DNA from: Xiheibacterium sp038325765
Lineage (GTDB): Bacteria > Myxococcota_A > Polyangia > Nannocystales > Nannocystaceae
Reading direction: 5' to 3'
Assembly (NCBI GenBank): GCA_038325765.1
Contig: JBBQJI010000004.1
Coordinates: forward strand, 165,732 to 229,731
Length of the DNA stretch: 64,000 nt
Numbering within the stretch: the first letter of the stretch is position 1; each line of letters starts with the position of its first letter. Below the pieces are notes generated by a model. That model was given only the letters and a program-made list of their open reading frames with translations. It was not told where the DNA came from and did not search any database. Below, piece by piece: positions 28,083-36,913 of this stretch. The translations under genes were made by a program, and so were the position numbers.

Positions 28083-29702
28083 ATGAACCCCCGCAACCAC
28101 CCCGCAGATGGCCTGCTCGACGGCGACGACGAGGTGAAGCGCGTCGAGCTGGTCGGCGACGACGACGGCCGCCGGCCGGTACCGCGCGGCACGTTCGGCA
28201 AGATCGGGTCGGCGATGGCGGTGCTGTGTGCCGCGGTCGTGGCGAGCTACCTTCATCCATCGCTGCACTTCGCGCGGCCGTGGACCACGCCCGAGCCTCC
28301 CGCTGGCCTCGAGGTGCTGCGCGGCGAGCGGGACGACGCGGTTCCGTTCTGGAACGTGATCGGCCGCGAGCTGCTCGGCGAAGGGGCCGCCCAGGCGGGA
28401 GCGGAGGCCGACACTGCCCAGACCGAGGAGCTCGCGACCAAGGTGCTCGCCGTCGCCGACGACGACGTGGCGCCGATCGCCGATCGTCAGGTGGTGCCCG
28501 TGCCCGTCGGCGACGCGCTGCCGCCGTACCAACCCCAGGCGGGCGACGACGAGGCGCCCACCTTGGCGATCGAGCTCGGCGTGGCCGCGGCGCTCGACGG
28601 ATTCTACGCCCGGCTCGCCCGCAGCGACGCCGGCTATGCGGGCGCCGTCACCCGCGTGGTGCACTGGGGCGACTCGGTGGTCGCCGCCGATCACGTCACC
28701 TCGGCGGTCCGCGCCCGCATGCAGCAGCGCTTCGGCGACGCCGGCCACGGCTTCCACCTGCTCGCCAAGCCCAACGCGAGCTACGTCCACCGCGCGATCG
28801 AGTTCAAGGACGGCGAGGCGTGGTCGCGCTGCTACATCATCAACAAGTGCAAGTCCGACGGGCTCTACGGTCTGGGCGGCACCACGGTGTGGTCGGCCGG
28901 GGGCGCCGAGAGTCGCTTCGCCACCTCGGATTCCACACCCAACGGGCGCAAGGCGAGCTTCATCGAGCTGTGGTATCGGGCCGAGCCGCAGGCCGGCAAC
29001 GTGCGCGTGCGCGTCGACGACGAGGCGCCGGTGGTGGTCGCGACCGCGGCTGATGATCCCGTCGACGCCTGGCACCGCATCGACGTCGCCGACGACGCCC
29101 ACCGCTTCTCAGTGCGGGCCGCAGGTGGCGGCAAGGTGCGGCTGTATGGCGTGGTGATCGAGCGCGACGTCCCCGGTGTGGTCTGGGACGGCATGGCCCA
29201 GCTCGGCGCCTTCACCTCGCGGATGCTGTACTTCGATCCCGCGCACATCCGCGATCAGATCGCGCACCGCGACGCAGCCTTGCTGGTGTTCATGTTCGGT
29301 GGCAACGATCTGCTGCTGCCCGAGCGGCGCCTGGACGCGTACCGCGACGACTTCCGCGGGATGCTGCAGCGATTCCGGGCCCAGGCCGAGCCGCCGGCGT
29401 GCCTGGTGATGTCGCCGGTCGATCACGGCATTCGCCAGGGGCAGCGCGTCGTCAGCAACCCGATGGTCGCGAAGGTCACCGCCATCCAGCGCGAGGTCGC
29501 CCTCGAGCAGGGCTGCGGTTTCTTCGACACCCAGGCGGCGATGGGTGGCGATGGCTCGGTGGCGCGGTGGCGCAAGGCCTCGCCGCCGCTCATCAGCGGC
29601 GATCTGGCCCACCTCACCGACGCCGGTCAGCGCGTGCTCGGGCACATGCTCTACACCGCGATCGTGGCCGGCTACGTCGAGTACCGCGGCCGCGTGGGCT
29701 GA
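28083..29702 (+). CDS. SGNH/GDSL-type O-acetylation partner of the MBOAT gene
   Basis: A 539-residue protein with an N-terminal cytoplasmic tail of about 45 residues and one hydrophobic segment (IGSAMAVLCAAVVASYL); the rest is periplasmic. The SGNH fold is visible: Ser198 in HWGDSVVAAD (block I), Asn408 in FGGND (block III), and Asp507/His510 in DLAHLT (block V), so the catalytic dyad looks complete. Such proteins (AlgJ/AlgX, PatB) transfer or remove acetyl groups presented by an MBOAT. The linker carries Asp/Glu-rich low-complexity stretches. Start ATG 28083 lies 46 bp after the MBOAT stop and the spacer is a 12-bp repeat, so co-transcription is likely. Confidence 0.85.
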   Translation: MNPRNHPADGLLDGDDEVKRVELVGDDDGRRPVPRGTFGKIGSAMAVLCAAVVASYLHPSLHFARPWTTPEPPAGLEVLRGERDDAVPFWNVIGRELLGEGAAQAGAEADTAQTEELATKVLAVADDDVAPIADRQVVPVPVGDALPPYQPQAGDDEAPTLAIELGVAAALDGFYARLARSDAGYAGAVTRVVHWGDSVVAADHVTSAVRARMQQRFGDAGHGFHLLAKPNASYVHRAIEFKDGEAWSRCYIINKCKSDGLYGLGGTTVWSAGGAESRFATSDSTPNGRKASFIELWYRAEPQAGNVRVRVDDEAPVVVATAADDPVDAWHRIDVADDAHRFSVRAAGGGKVRLYGVVIERDVPGVVWDGMAQLGAFTSRMLYFDPAHIRDQIAHRDAALLVFMFGGNDLLLPERRLDAYRDDFRGMLQRFRAQAEPPACLVMSPVDHGIRQGQRVVSNPMVAKVTAIQREVALEQGCGFFDTQAAMGGDGSVARWRKASPPLISGDLAHLTDAGQRVLGHMLYTAIVAGYVEYRGRVG

Positions 29703-29733
29703 ACGAACGAACTCGCCCGCCGCGTCGCGCCGT

Positions 29734-30834
29734 TCAGTCCCGTTCGATGCGCAGGCGGGTCTGACCGACGAGCAGCTCGGCGCCATAGGGCACCACGTCG
29801 CCGGTGCGCAGCCGCAGCCACGTGCCCGCCTCGGCGCCGTGATCGACCAAGCTGGCGCCACGGTCGGTCCTGACGACGCTGCAGTGCAGCGCGCCGAGGT
29901 AGGGATCGTCGGGGAACTGCAGGTGGCCGTCGGTGCGGCCAAAGCCCATCTCGGCGTCGTCGATCGGGTAGCTCGCGGCGTTGGCATCGCCGCAGAGCAT
30001 CACGTCGATCCGGCCCCAGTAGCCCGGATCCGGGCTGCCCAGCGACGGGGCACCGCCCGCGGATCGGCCCCGACGCAGGGCGGTGAAGCGAAGTAGCTCC
30101 TCACCGGCGCGGAACGTGTCGCCGCAGCGCAAGGTGGCGCGGTCGCGGATGCGTACGAACACGCCGTTGGTGGAATCGAAATCCTCGATCGCGACGCCGT
30201 CGGGCCGGAAGCTCAGGGCGCCGTGCTCGGCGTCGACGTAGGGATCGTCGGCGAACGCCGAGCGCGGGGTGCGGGCAAGGAGCCACGAGCTGCCGATGTC
30301 GTGGGACTGGGCCGCCAGCTGCTCGCCGCCTTCGAGGTAGCGACCGGCCACGACTACGCGCGCAGCGGCGATCGCCGGCACGCGCACGTGGGTCACGTCG
30401 TACGTGATGGGCGTGGGCACGCCCGCGGACGCAGCGGCGTCGCCGGCGGACGTGGAGTCGAGGGCGCCCTCGGGCGCGCGCATGCTCGGCGCGCGATCGA
30501 CGACGGTCGTGCCGCGATCGGGCGTGAGCATCACCGGGGTGTGCTCGACGACGGTCGTGCCGCGATCGCACGTCGGCATCACCGGCGCGTAGCCGACGAC
30601 CGTCGTGCCGCCGCTGTGCTCGGCTGCACCCACCCGCGGCGTGTGCACGAAGGTGCGATCCACCGCAGCCACACTCGTCGCCGCCGGGCACAGCCGCGGA
30701 TCGGTCGCGACGACGAGGGCGAGGGCGGGCGTGAACAGCCGGGTCGGGCCCTCCTCACCCTCGGCATCGCACTCGGCAACGGCCAGGCGCAGGCGGCTGG
30801 GGGCGGAGACGTGCAGGGAAACGGCGGCGTCCAT
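29734..30834 (-). CDS. Double FHA-domain protein with internal 16-residue repeats
   Basis: About 366 residues, cytoplasmic. Two forkhead-associated (phosphothreonine-binding) domains are recognisable by the FHA core: one around residues 190-260 (DPYVDAEHGALSF, DFDSTNGVFV) and one at the C-terminus (PDDPYLGALHCSVVRTDRG, TWLRLRTGDVVPYGAELLVG). Between the N-terminal strands and the first FHA domain lie three consecutive repeats, each starting GTTVV and running about 16 residues (GTTVVGYAPVMPTCDR and two variants). Their Thr-rich nature suggests phospho-acceptor sites, but this is inference. Ser/Thr kinase signalling is prominent in myxobacteria, yet no kinase gene is in this window. Start ATG 30834 is likely; ATG 30858 is an alternative. 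Confidence 0.75.
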   Translation of the reverse strand: MDAAVSLHVSAPSRLRLAVAECDAEGEEGPTRLFTPALALVVATDPRLCPAATSVAAVDRTFVHTPRVGAAEHSGGTTVVGYAPVMPTCDRGTTVVEHTPVMLTPDRGTTVVDRAPSMRAPEGALDSTSAGDAAASAGVPTPITYDVTHVRVPAIAAARVVVAGRYLEGGEQLAAQSHDIGSSWLLARTPRSAFADDPYVDAEHGALSFRPDGVAIEDFDSTNGVFVRIRDRATLRCGDTFRAGEELLRFTALRRGRSAGGAPSLGSPDPGYWGRIDVMLCGDANAASYPIDDAEMGFGRTDGHLQFPDDPYLGALHCSVVRTDRGASLVDHGAEAGTWLRLRTGDVVPYGAELLVGQTRLRIERD

Positions 30835-31003
30835 GCCCCATGTAGGAGCAACTCGCATGCCGCGCGAAAACCCGTGTCGGTGGCGGGGGACGGGATCGCC
30901 CGAGGGGGTTTGGCTGCTCGATCTGCGCTGCGATTGCCCAACTAGGGTAGGCGGGGTCGCGATCGGCTGGATGCGGCTGTCAGCCGACCCGGGCTCGTGC
31001 GAA

Positions 31004-31183
31004 TCACGTGCCGGCGAGCTCGTACCGCGGGAGCCTTTGGTCGAATGCGACCGACTCACCGAGGCTGGCGGGCGCCGCGAGCCACAGGGTGCGGGCGAGG
31101 GCGTAGAGCGCACGCCAGTCGTCCATGCGCCCCCGATCGAGGATCTGCGCGAGGATCTCGTCGCGCGTCAGATCCAGCGAACT
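31004..31183 (-). other. Possible gene remnant between the FHA and SDR genes
   Basis: The minus-strand frame ends in a protein-like tail of about 59 residues (LDLTRDEILAQILDRGRMDD, then WRALYALAR). It has no usable start of its own and runs back into noise. It looks like the last part of a small helical protein. The rest of 30835-31248 holds no recognisable gene. Confidence 0.3.
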
Positions 31184-31248
31184 GCGGTTCCGCCGAGCGA
31201 CCCAATCGTCCCGATCGCGCGTCCACCCCGAGCCCTCCCGACGCCCCC

Positions 31249-32079
31249 TCACGCGCGCGAGCCAGGCCGCATCCCGCGGCGCTCGGCGTAGCGGGCCTTC
31301 GCCGCCGCACCCTTGCGCTCGAGCATGGGCCGCAGCATCCGACCGAGGCGCGGCAGGAGGTAGCTCAGCGTCGCGAGCTTGCCCGAGCCATAGGGGATGT
31401 CGAGATCGAGGCCGGTCTCGTCGCTGCGGATCGCATCCATCACGCGGGCCGCGACCTGCTCGGCGGTCACCATCGGCTGCGAGAAGGTCAGCGTGCTGAC
31501 GTTGTCGAAGTCGTCGTCGAAGAAGCCGGTGTCGACCGGACCGGGGTTCACGTTGGCGATGCGGATGCCGCGGCGCTGGAGATCGTCGGCGGCCGCCATC
31601 GCCCAGAAGCGCAGCCCGGCCTTGGTGCCGGAGTACACCGCCGAGCCCGGCACGCCGAGCTTGCCGGCGAGGCTCGCGACGTTGACGACGACGCCACCTT
31701 GCGGCAGGTGGTCGGCCGCGACGCGGGTGAGCACCACCGGCGCGACGAGGTTCACGGTGAACATCATCGCGAGCTTGTCGGCGCCGTGCCGCAACATGTC
31801 GCCGCGGTAGTGGACGCCAGCGTTGTTCACGACGATGTCGAGTCCGCCGAGTTGGTCGATCACGCGGCCGGGCAGCGCCGCGAGGGCGCCGAGATCGGCG
31901 ACGTCGAGGGCGAACGGCGCCGCCGCGGGTCCGAGGGCCGCGCACGCCTGGGCGAGGCGCTCGGGGCCGCGGGCGACCATCGCGACCTTGGCACCGGAGT
32001 CGACGAGCATGCGCGCGACGGCCAGGCCGATTCCCGACGAAGCCCCGGTGACGATGGCGACGCGATCTCTGGGGTCCAT
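31249..32079 (-). CDS. Short-chain dehydrogenase/reductase (classical SDR)
   Basis: A 276-residue cytoplasmic NAD(P)-dependent oxidoreductase. The nucleotide-binding motif TGASSGIG starts at Thr11, NNAG is at residues 85-88, and the catalytic residues Ser136, Tyr149 and Lys153 (YSGTK) are present. Residues 178-200 carry the PG-type segment (VNPGPVDTGFF). After the core, the C-terminus has a helical tail ending ERRGMRPGSRA. The frame is open to 32430; ATG 32079 is chosen since it starts the Rossmann strand directly and lies 7 nt downstream of a TACCTT hexamer. The substrate is unknown. Confidence 0.92.
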   Translation of the reverse strand: MDPRDRVAIVTGASSGIGLAVARMLVDSGAKVAMVARGPERLAQACAALGPAAAPFALDVADLGALAALPGRVIDQLGGLDIVVNNAGVHYRGDMLRHGADKLAMMFTVNLVAPVVLTRVAADHLPQGGVVVNVASLAGKLGVPGSAVYSGTKAGLRFWAMAAADDLQRRGIRIANVNPGPVDTGFFDDDFDNVSTLTFSQPMVTAEQVAARVMDAIRSDETGLDLDIPYGSGKLATLSYLLPRLGRMLRPMLERKGAAAKARYAERRGMRPGSRA

Positions 32080-32086
32080 GGGGCCG

Positions 32087-32092
32087 AAGGTA
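32087..32092 (-). promoter_or_regulatory. Candidate -10 hexamer (TACCTT) for the SDR gene
   Basis: TACCTT on the minus strand ends 7 nt before the ATG at 32079. Confidence 0.4.
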
Positions 32093-32190
32093 CCGCATCT
32101 GGTGAGCCGGCGAGCGTCGAGGGCTTCAGGTCCAGCGACGTGCTCGGTGTCACGGATCGCCGGCGCAGAGCGCTCGCCGCCTCGACGCGT

Positions 32191-32196
32191 TATGGT
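32191..32196 (+). promoter_or_regulatory. Candidate -10 hexamer (TATGGT) for the Sel1 lipoprotein
   Basis: TATGGT ends 7 nt before the ATG at 32204, matching the recurring pattern. Confidence 0.4.
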
Positions 32197-32203
32197 TCGA
32201 GCG

Positions 32204-33811
32204 ATGACGTCGGCGCAGTGGGGACGGACGGGCGCGGTGCTGGCGATCACGACCTCTGCCACCGCCGTGCTGACCGGGTGCATGCCCCCGCCCGCCGCTG
32301 CGACCGCTGCAGTGCGCCCGCAGAGCGCCGCCGACGTGGCGCGCATGCCCCCGCTCGAGCGCCAGGCCCACACGTTGGCCCGTGCCTGCGAGCACGACGA
32401 CATCGCCGCCTGCGACCGCCTCGCCGCCACCTACTGGAGCGGCCACGGCGTGAAGCAGCACCGATTCCATGCGCTGTCGCTGTGGGAGTTCGCCTGCGCC
32501 AACCACGTCGGCACCGCATGCGAGCAGGCGGCGCAGGTCCACCTCGGCGGCGAGCTGCGGCCCGCCGATCCGGTGCGCGCGGCAGATCTCTTTGCGCAGG
32601 GCTGCATGGCTGGCCGCGCCTCGGCGTGCACACGTGCCGGCGAGCTGGCCGCCGAAGGACGTCAGTCGACCCCGTCGCCGCGCCGCGCGGTGAAGTGGTG
32701 GCGACGCGGCTGCGCCACCGGCGATCCGCACGCCTGCTACCTACTCGGCCTCGCCCAACTCGACGGTCGTGGCACCGGCCGCGATGTCGAGGCCGGCATC
32801 GCCCACCTCACCGGGGCGTGCGAGGCCCGCTCACCCGCGGCGTGTCGTCAGCTCGCCGGATTCTATCGCGCCGGTACGTTCATCGGGCCCGACGAGCAGG
32901 CCGCCGCCGTCGCAGAGCAGCGCGCGTGCGAGCTCGGCGATGGCCCCTCGTGCGTGGACATCGGGCTGCGCGCGCGCGACGACGGCCGCGGCGAGCTTGC
33001 CCGCACCCGATTGACGGAGGCGTGCGAACGCGGGGACGCCCGCGGCTGCGCACTGCTCGGCGATCTCCACGCGATGGGTGGTGGTGGCGTGGCCGTCGAC
33101 AACGCGCGTGCAGCCGAGGCTTACGCGGATGCCTGCCGCGGCGGTCTGTTCGAAGCTTGCGGCCGGGCGGCGACCGTCGATGGCGGCGCTGGGATCGATC
33201 AGGCCGAGCTCCGTGTCCTGTACCGGGTCGCCTGCGATGGCGGCACCGTCGAGGCGTGCGAGTACCTCGCCGGCATGCTGCTCGACGGCGTCGGTGGTCC
33301 CCGCGATCCGCAGGCGGCGGCGCGTCTCTTCGATCGCGCGTGCATCGACGCCCACGCCCCGTCGTGCGTGCACCTGGCGTGGATGGGGCGCGCCGATGGT
33401 GGCCACGAGCCGCTGCAGTGGCTGGTGCGCGCCTGCGATCTCGACCAGGGCGCGTGTGTGGTGCTCGGTGAGGTCCACGAGCTCGGGCTCGTCGACGGTG
33501 CGCGTCTCGACGCGGCGGCCGCGGCGTATCAGCGTGGGTGCGCGGCCGAGAGCGCCGATGCGTGCTTCCGCCTCGGTGGCCTGCTCGCCCGCGGTGCCGG
33601 GGCCGAGCAGGACGACGCGGCGGCGGCCCGGCTCTACCAGGTCGCGTGTGAGGGTGGCAACGCCGAGTCCTGCAGCATGCTCGCGCGGTCGTACGCCGAG
33701 GGCGTCGGCGTCGAGCGCAGCGCGGCGATGTCGTCCCATTACCGCCAGCAGGCGTGCGCCCTGGGCGAGACGGCGCTGTGCGAGACCACGCCGGCCGCGA
33801 CCGGGCCCTGA
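32204..33811 (+). CDS. Sel1-repeat lipoprotein (Cys-rich, Hcp-like)
   Basis: A 535-residue lipoprotein with a lipobox VLTGC and about twelve Sel1/TPR-like helical repeats of about 35 residues. Many have paired Cys at equivalent positions (ACEHDDIAACDRL, ACANHVGTACEQA), as in the disulphide-linked Sel1-repeat proteins of Helicobacter (Hcp family). The repeats form a solenoid for protein-protein interaction, here in the periplasm or at the surface. No catalytic domain is visible. The start is ATG 32204, just after a TATGGT hexamer; ATG 32192 is a second option. Neighbours (SDR and valS) give no functional hint. Confidence 0.88.
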   Translation: MTSAQWGRTGAVLAITTSATAVLTGCMPPPAAATAAVRPQSAADVARMPPLERQAHTLARACEHDDIAACDRLAATYWSGHGVKQHRFHALSLWEFACANHVGTACEQAAQVHLGGELRPADPVRAADLFAQGCMAGRASACTRAGELAAEGRQSTPSPRRAVKWWRRGCATGDPHACYLLGLAQLDGRGTGRDVEAGIAHLTGACEARSPAACRQLAGFYRAGTFIGPDEQAAAVAEQRACELGDGPSCVDIGLRARDDGRGELARTRLTEACERGDARGCALLGDLHAMGGGGVAVDNARAAEAYADACRGGLFEACGRAATVDGGAGIDQAELRVLYRVACDGGTVEACEYLAGMLLDGVGGPRDPQAAARLFDRACIDAHAPSCVHLAWMGRADGGHEPLQWLVRACDLDQGACVVLGEVHELGLVDGARLDAAAAAYQRGCAAESADACFRLGGLLARGAGAEQDDAAAARLYQVACEGGNAESCSMLARSYAEGVGVERSAAMSSHYRQQACALGETALCETTPAATGP

Positions 33812-33882
33812 ACTGGGTCGTGATCGGGACGCGGGGTCGGGCGATCGCCAACGCGCGCTGGACCGTGCGAGGGCGTTGCCGG

Positions 33883-33888
33883 TAGCTT
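33883..33888 (+). promoter_or_regulatory. Candidate -10 hexamer (TAGCTT) for valS
   Basis: TAGCTT ends 10 nt before the ATG at 33899. Confidence 0.4.
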
Positions 33889-33898
33889 TGCCCGCGAC

Positions 33899-36475
33899 AT
33901 GAGCAGCGTTCCGGACAAGCCGAGCCTCGACGGCCTCGAAGACAAGTGGGCGGCGTCGTGGGAGACCGCGGGCGTGTATCGCTTCGATCGCACCCGCGGT
34001 CGCCACGAGGTGTTCGCCATCGATACGCCGCCGCCGACGGTCTCGGGCTCGCTGCACGTCGGCCACGTGTTCAGCTACACGCACACCGACACCATCGCCC
34101 GGTTCTGGCGCATGCGCGGCAAGGCCGTGTTCTATCCGATCGGTTGGGATGACAACGGCCTGGCCACCGAGCGGCGCGTGCAGAACTTCACCGGCGTGCG
34201 TTGCGATCCGCGGCTGCCCCACGATCCTGCGTTCGTGGCCCCGTTCTCGGGTGACGTGCCCAAGGATCACCGCGCCATCGCGGTCAGCCGGCCCAACTTC
34301 GTCGAGCTCTGCTTCGACGTCACCGCGCTCGACGAGCGCGCGTTCGAGGCGCTGTTCCGCAGGCTCGGGCTGTCGTTCGACTGGAACCTGCTGTACACGA
34401 CGATCGGCACCGAGTCGCGGCGCGTCAGCCAGCGGGCCTTCTTGCGCAACCTCGCCCGCGGCGAGGCCTACCAACAGGACGCGCCGACGCTGTACGACAT
34501 CGACGAGCGCACCGCGGTCGCCCAGGCCGAGATGGAGGATCGCGAGACGCCGGGCGCGTACCACACGCTCGTCTTCCACCGCGAGGGCGATGGTGGCGAG
34601 CTCCGCATCGACACCACGCGGCCCGAGCTGCTGCCCTCGTGCGTGGCGCTGGTCGCCCACCCCGAGGACGAGCGCTACAAGCCGCTGTTCGGCAGCCGCG
34701 TGCGCACGCCGGTGTTCGGCGTCGATGTGCCGGTGCTCGCCCATCGCCTCGCCGATCCGGCCAAGGGTACCGGCATCGCGATGATCTGCACCTTCGGAGA
34801 CATCACCGACGTCACCTGGTGGCGCGAGCTCGATCTGCCGTCGCGGGCGCTCATCGGGTTCGATGGCCGATTCGCGGCCGAGTGTCCGCCGTGGATCGAC
34901 GTCGAGGCGGGCGTGACCGCGTATGCGGGCCTCGCAGGGCTCACGCCCAAGTCCGCCGCCAAGAAGATGGTCGAGCTGCTGCGCGCGAGCGGCGAGATGG
35001 TCGGCGAGCCGCGGCCGATCTCCCACCCCGTCAAGTTCTACGAGCGGGGCACGCGGCCCCTCGAGATCGTCGCGACGCGGCAGTGGTACATCCGCAACGG
35101 CGGGCGCAACGACGAGCTGCGCGCACGGCTGGTCGCCCGCGGCGGCGAGCTGACGTGGCATCCGGGCTACATGCAGCACCGCTACGACAACTGGGTCGGC
35201 GGCCTCGCCGGCGACTGGCTCATCAGCCGTCAGCGCTACTTCGGCGTGCCGATCCCGGTGTGGTACCGGCTCGACGCCGAGGGTGCGGTCGACTACCGCG
35301 AGCCGATGGTGCCCACCGAGGATCGGCTGCCCATCGATCCCTCGACCGACGCGCCTGCGGGCTACACCGAGGCCCAGCGCGGCCAGCCGGGGGGCTTCGT
35401 CGGCGATCCCGACGTGATGGATACATGGGCGACCTCGTCGCTCACGCCGCAGATCGCCGGTGGCTGGGAGGACGATCCCGAGCTGTTCGCGCGCGTGTTC
35501 CCGATGGACGTGCGACCCCAGGCCCACGACATCATCCGCACGTGGTTGTTCGCGACCATGGTCCGCAGCCACCACGAGCACGGCTGTCCGCCGTGGAAGC
35601 ACGCGGCGCTGTCGGGGTGGATCTTGGACCCCGACCGCAAGAAGATGTCGAAGTCCAAGGGCAACACCGTCACGCCGATGCATCTGCTCGAGCAGTACGG
35701 CGCCGATGCGGTGCGCTACTGGTCGGCGAGCGGCCGGCCGGGGACGGACACCGCGTTCGACGAGGGCCAGATGAAGATCGGTCGCAAGCTCGCGATCAAG
35801 ATCTTGAACGCGAGCCGCTTCGCGCTGGGCCTGGGCGATCCGGAGCCGGGCGCGGCGGTCACCGAGACGCTCGATCGCGCGATGCTGGCGCGGCTGGCCG
35901 AGCTCGTCGACGAAGCCACGGCCGCGTTCGAGGGCTTCGACTACGCGCGCAGCCTCGAGCGCACCGAGTCGTTCTTCTGGCGCTTCACGGATGACTACCT
36001 CGAGCTCGTCAAGCACCGCGCCTACGGAGGCCACGGTGCGGCCGCGGCCGACTCGGCCAAGCTGGCGCTGCGCGTGGCGCTCGAGACCCTGCTGCGCCTG
36101 TTCGCGCCGATCTTGCCCTACGTCACCGAGGAGGTGTGGAGCTGGTGGCGTGAGGGTTCGGTGCATCGCGCGAGGTGGCCCGAGTCGGCGCCGCTGCGCG
36201 TGCACGCTGGCGTGGGAGATGCGCTCGGCCTCGAGGTGGCCGCCGCGGTGCTCGGCGAGGTGCGTCGGGCCAAGACCGAGGCCAAGCGTGGGCTCGCGGT
36301 CGAGGTCGAGTCGGTGACCGTGATCGACACGGCGCAGCGCATCGCGGTGCTGGGGGCCGTGTCCCGCGACGTGTGCGACGCGGGGAAGATCCGCCGGCTG
36401 CAGACGGAGGCGGGCGAGACCGCGAGGGTCGAGGTGGTGCTCGTGCCGGCGGAGCCGGCGGGCCCGCAGGCCTGA
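33899..36475 (+). CDS. valS: Valyl-tRNA synthetase
   Basis: Charges tRNA-Val with valine in the cytoplasm. The 858-residue class Ia synthetase has the HIGH motif as HVGH at 53-56, preceded by PPPTVSGSLHVGH, and KMSKS at 582-586 (RKKMSKSKGNT). The editing (CP1) domain lies between, with the TTRPE segment. The anticodon-binding helices follow (KILNASRFALGLG, YVTEEVWSWW). The protein ends without the long coiled-coil arm of E. coli ValRS, a feature of the shorter actinobacterial-type enzymes (signature WDDNGLATERRVQNF). Whether this is a transfer signature or an old Myxococcota trait needs a tree. A TAGCTT hexamer lies 10 nt upstream of the start. Confidence 0.97.
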   Translation: MSSVPDKPSLDGLEDKWAASWETAGVYRFDRTRGRHEVFAIDTPPPTVSGSLHVGHVFSYTHTDTIARFWRMRGKAVFYPIGWDDNGLATERRVQNFTGVRCDPRLPHDPAFVAPFSGDVPKDHRAIAVSRPNFVELCFDVTALDERAFEALFRRLGLSFDWNLLYTTIGTESRRVSQRAFLRNLARGEAYQQDAPTLYDIDERTAVAQAEMEDRETPGAYHTLVFHREGDGGELRIDTTRPELLPSCVALVAHPEDERYKPLFGSRVRTPVFGVDVPVLAHRLADPAKGTGIAMICTFGDITDVTWWRELDLPSRALIGFDGRFAAECPPWIDVEAGVTAYAGLAGLTPKSAAKKMVELLRASGEMVGEPRPISHPVKFYERGTRPLEIVATRQWYIRNGGRNDELRARLVARGGELTWHPGYMQHRYDNWVGGLAGDWLISRQRYFGVPIPVWYRLDAEGAVDYREPMVPTEDRLPIDPSTDAPAGYTEAQRGQPGGFVGDPDVMDTWATSSLTPQIAGGWEDDPELFARVFPMDVRPQAHDIIRTWLFATMVRSHHEHGCPPWKHAALSGWILDPDRKKMSKSKGNTVTPMHLLEQYGADAVRYWSASGRPGTDTAFDEGQMKIGRKLAIKILNASRFALGLGDPEPGAAVTETLDRAMLARLAELVDEATAAFEGFDYARSLERTESFFWRFTDDYLELVKHRAYGGHGAAAADSAKLALRVALETLLRLFAPILPYVTEEVWSWWREGSVHRARWPESAPLRVHAGVGDALGLEVAAAVLGEVRRAKTEAKRGLAVEVESVTVIDTAQRIAVLGAVSRDVCDAGKIRRLQTEAGETARVEVVLVPAEPAGPQA

Positions 36476-36483
36476 GCCGGCGA

Positions 36484-36913
36484 TCACGCCTGGGCGTTGA
36501 CCACCTTCAGGTGCACCTCGTCCAGCGTGATCTCGCAGTCGATCGCCTCGAGCCTCACGATCCCTTCCGCGAGGGTCTCCTCCAGCATCCACCGTCCCGC
36601 GTTCACGCGGCTGTGCACCAGCGCCTCGACGACGAGCATCGGGTTCAGCAGCACACGTGGTCGCGCGTGAGCCCCTCGGCGTGTCGGGTCTCGCTGCGTC
36701 GACGACTGGATTGCGCTTCGCGAACAGCGCTCGGGCGACCGCATCAGATCGCCGCGTCGGCGCCGAGGAGCTCCCAGCCGCCCGTGGCGACCGACCACTC
36801 GAGCGCGCGGCGGTGTTCGACGTCGATCGCGGACACGCGGCGCACTCCGCGACGGATCGAACTCGCGGCTTCGACCACCGCGATGATCGGACGCCCGCGG
36901 GGTTGAACCGCGG
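36484..36913 (-). other. Degenerate region with coding remnants
   Basis: About 430 bp with no intact gene. On the minus strand a tail ending at 36484 reads as protein (LVVEALVHSRVNAGRWMLEE, ending DEVHLKVVNAQA), and a second frame ending at 36744 also does (IIAVVEAASSIRRGVRRV). They are separated by a frame change, and neither has a start with supporting sequence. This is probably a decayed small gene of unknown type. Confidence 0.35.

Noticed and set aside
32831..36592. A 1253-codon open frame antisense to valS
   Set aside because: It is made entirely of Arg/His/Ala/Gly/Leu-rich sequence without domains, and valS on the other strand is certain. Long antisense frames arise from high-GC codon bias.
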